Shown: piece by piece, positions 63,132 through 64,000 of the stretch | How positions within the stretch are numbered: position 1 is the first letter of the stretch | How the letters are laid out: each line of letters begins with the position of its first letter | NCBI GenBank assembly: GCA_964383365.1 | Contig: CAYLHF010000012.1 | Coordinates: forward strand, 1 to 64,000 | Length of the DNA: 64,000 nt | Reading direction: 5' to 3' | DNA from: CAYLHF01 sp964383365 | GTDB taxonomy: Bacteria; Bacteroidota; Rhodothermia; Rhodothermales; UBA10348 | Made by a program: the position numbers and the translations under genes | Notes under the pieces: model-generated | Seen by the model: only the letters and a program-made list of their open reading frames with translations | Told to the model about the DNA's origin: nothing | The model's database searches: none

Positions 63132-64000
63132 TTATGCTGCGCGCCGATCCGGCGAGGAAGGGCCACATCCTTCCACCCGGCGAAGGGTACTCTTTCTCCT
63201 GATATCGCTTGTTTTCCGCGAGACGAGGCGTTTCATATACGCCATGATAGCCTCAGCCCCGCTGTGCCCGTGTGGATCTGATTCAATAACGGGAATACCC
63301 TCACGAATCCCCTCCAGATCGGCACCTATCGGACCCGATCCCGTGTTGACAATGGCGACAATGGGCACGCCGATCTCTTCGAGAATCTTCACACCTGTCG
63401 CCGCCGCGAGGGCCGTGGGAGCTAACAGTAAGACTCCTGATATTCCGGGGAGAGACGCCAGTTCGGTAAGAACGACCTGTGATTCGGTATTCAATATTCC
63501 GTCAGAAATCTGTCCGACAATCACGTCAGGCCGCGGAATGGAAGCATCTGTTATCAGCGTGTAAAATAGCTGAGCGACTTCTACAGGTCGTGCTCCCCGG
63601 GTCGAAGGGAATCCATATTCGGCGAGATCACGAACGCTCGTGGCCGAACTGGATAGCATTTCGTCCAGATCGGGTGAACTCATTTCTCCCGTCAGACGAC
63701 ACATGGAGGCCCGAACCTTGTGTTCGGCCAGATGATTCACGAGTCCCGCGCTGGATTCGGTCAGGCCCTTCTCTGTGTCTGTTCCCACGGTAAGGAAGAT
63801 GGGCGGAAGCGCGACCCGATTACGTGCCGGTTCAAAAAAGAGATTCTTCAGGTTGATTCTGGAGCCTGCCTCGTCCCCGAGCACACCGCGCAATACCACG
63901 CGTGTCGGTGTTTGCTCTATCGCGTCGGGCAGTCGTCCAACGATCCCTTCTTCCGACCACATCTCAAAGAAGCCTTCATTGGTAATCGGGAGCCGTTTTC
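63132..64000 (-). CDS. DUF1611-like P-loop protein, 5'-truncated by the window edge
   Basis: An open frame of at least 289 codons; it begins beyond the right edge (codons continue upstream of ATG 63962 as ITNEGFFEMWSEEG). The pattern TVGTDTEKGLTESS followed by MCRLTGEM and GFPSTRG ... DVIVGQISDGILNTESQ resembles the P-loop C-terminal domain of DUF1611-type proteins, though the canonical GKS/T is altered (TEKGLT). A C-terminal stretch (GVPIVAIVNTGSGPIGADLE) looks like a Rossmann fold strand-turn. Function is unknown. The C-terminus is basic and Ser-rich. Confidence 0.6.
   Translation of the reverse strand, partial: KRLPITNEGFFEMWSEEGIVGRLPDAIEQTPTRVVLRGVLGDEAGSRINLKNLFFEPARNRVALPPIFLTVGTDTEKGLTESSAGLVNHLAEHKVRASMCRLTGEMSSPDLDEMLSSSATSVRDLAEYGFPSTRGARPVEVAQLFYTLITDASIPRPDVIVGQISDGILNTESQVVLTELASLPGISGVLLLAPTALAAATGVKILEEIGVPIVAIVNTGSGPIGADLEGIREGIPVIESDPHGHSGAEAIMAYMKRLVSRKTSDIRRKSTLRRVEGCGPSSPDRRAA

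Overview
The window looks like a metagenome-assembled scaffold (one 100-N gap at 6024-6123) from a Gram-negative bacterium of the Rhodothermota/Bacteroidota side of the tree. The reasons are C-terminal type IX secretion (T9SS) sorting domains with the QNYPNPFNP signature on several proteins, a PorV/PorQ-type outer-membrane protein, a TonB-dependent receptor with a carboxypeptidase-regulatory-like N-terminus, weak ribosome binding sites at many genes, and moderate GC. No rRNA, tRNA, CRISPR array or insertion sequence was recognised.

Layout. (1) 1-5980: a Tat-signal Gfo/Idh/MocA-fold protein, a convergent TatD hydrolase, and a LytS-type histidine kinase with its LytTR response regulator. (2) 5969-6242: the scaffold gap, flanked by identical 55-bp copies and a degenerate 21-22-bp repeat. 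(3) 6250-19271: a cell-surface/secretion region with a GH10-like lipoprotein-style hydrolase, an FG-GAP repeat protein, a strong terminator, then a four-gene run of TonB receptor, large secreted protein, PorV-like protein and T9SS-tagged peptidoglycan amidase. (4) 19295-19768: a gene-free stretch rich in RNA-like hairpins. (5) 19769-33451: an exopolysaccharide locus (UDP-xylose synthase, Wzz/BY-kinase, a flippase fused to a kinase-like domain, Wzy-like polymerase, WecG-type and GT4 transferases, WbaP-type initiator, phosphoethanolamine transferase, polysaccharide deacetylase). (6) 33626-41813: a giant two-component sensor, a fatty acyl desaturase, a CocE/NonD lipoprotein hydrolase and RmuC. 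(7) 41925-49353: AddA/AddB and a divergent DEDDh exonuclease with a palindromic operator-like site between them. (8) 49494-51066: small membrane proteins and a TauE/SafE permease. (9) 51228-62741: an electron-transfer region. (10) 63132-64000: a gene running off the right edge.

The most notable system is region 9. On the minus strand, 60510 down to 51228 reads as one probable operon: a pentahaem membrane-anchored cytochrome, a molybdopterin-oxidoreductase-family subunit apparently without a molybdenum ligand, a four-cluster ferredoxin, an NrfD-type quinone-interacting membrane subunit and a small membrane protein (together Qrc/alternative-complex-III-like), followed directly by a tetrahaem cytochrome, an outer-membrane beta-barrel, a 12-haem cytochrome and a 9-haem lipoprotein. 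This gene set could carry electrons from the menaquinone pool across the periplasm and the outer membrane, or the reverse. Just upstream is a T9SS-exported protein with two copies of an ethylbenzene-dehydrogenase-type haem-binding domain, each with a CX3CH motif. This would be a porin-cytochrome conduit genetically joined to a Qrc-like quinone module.

Functions are assigned by reading the translations and motifs; no database search was run.
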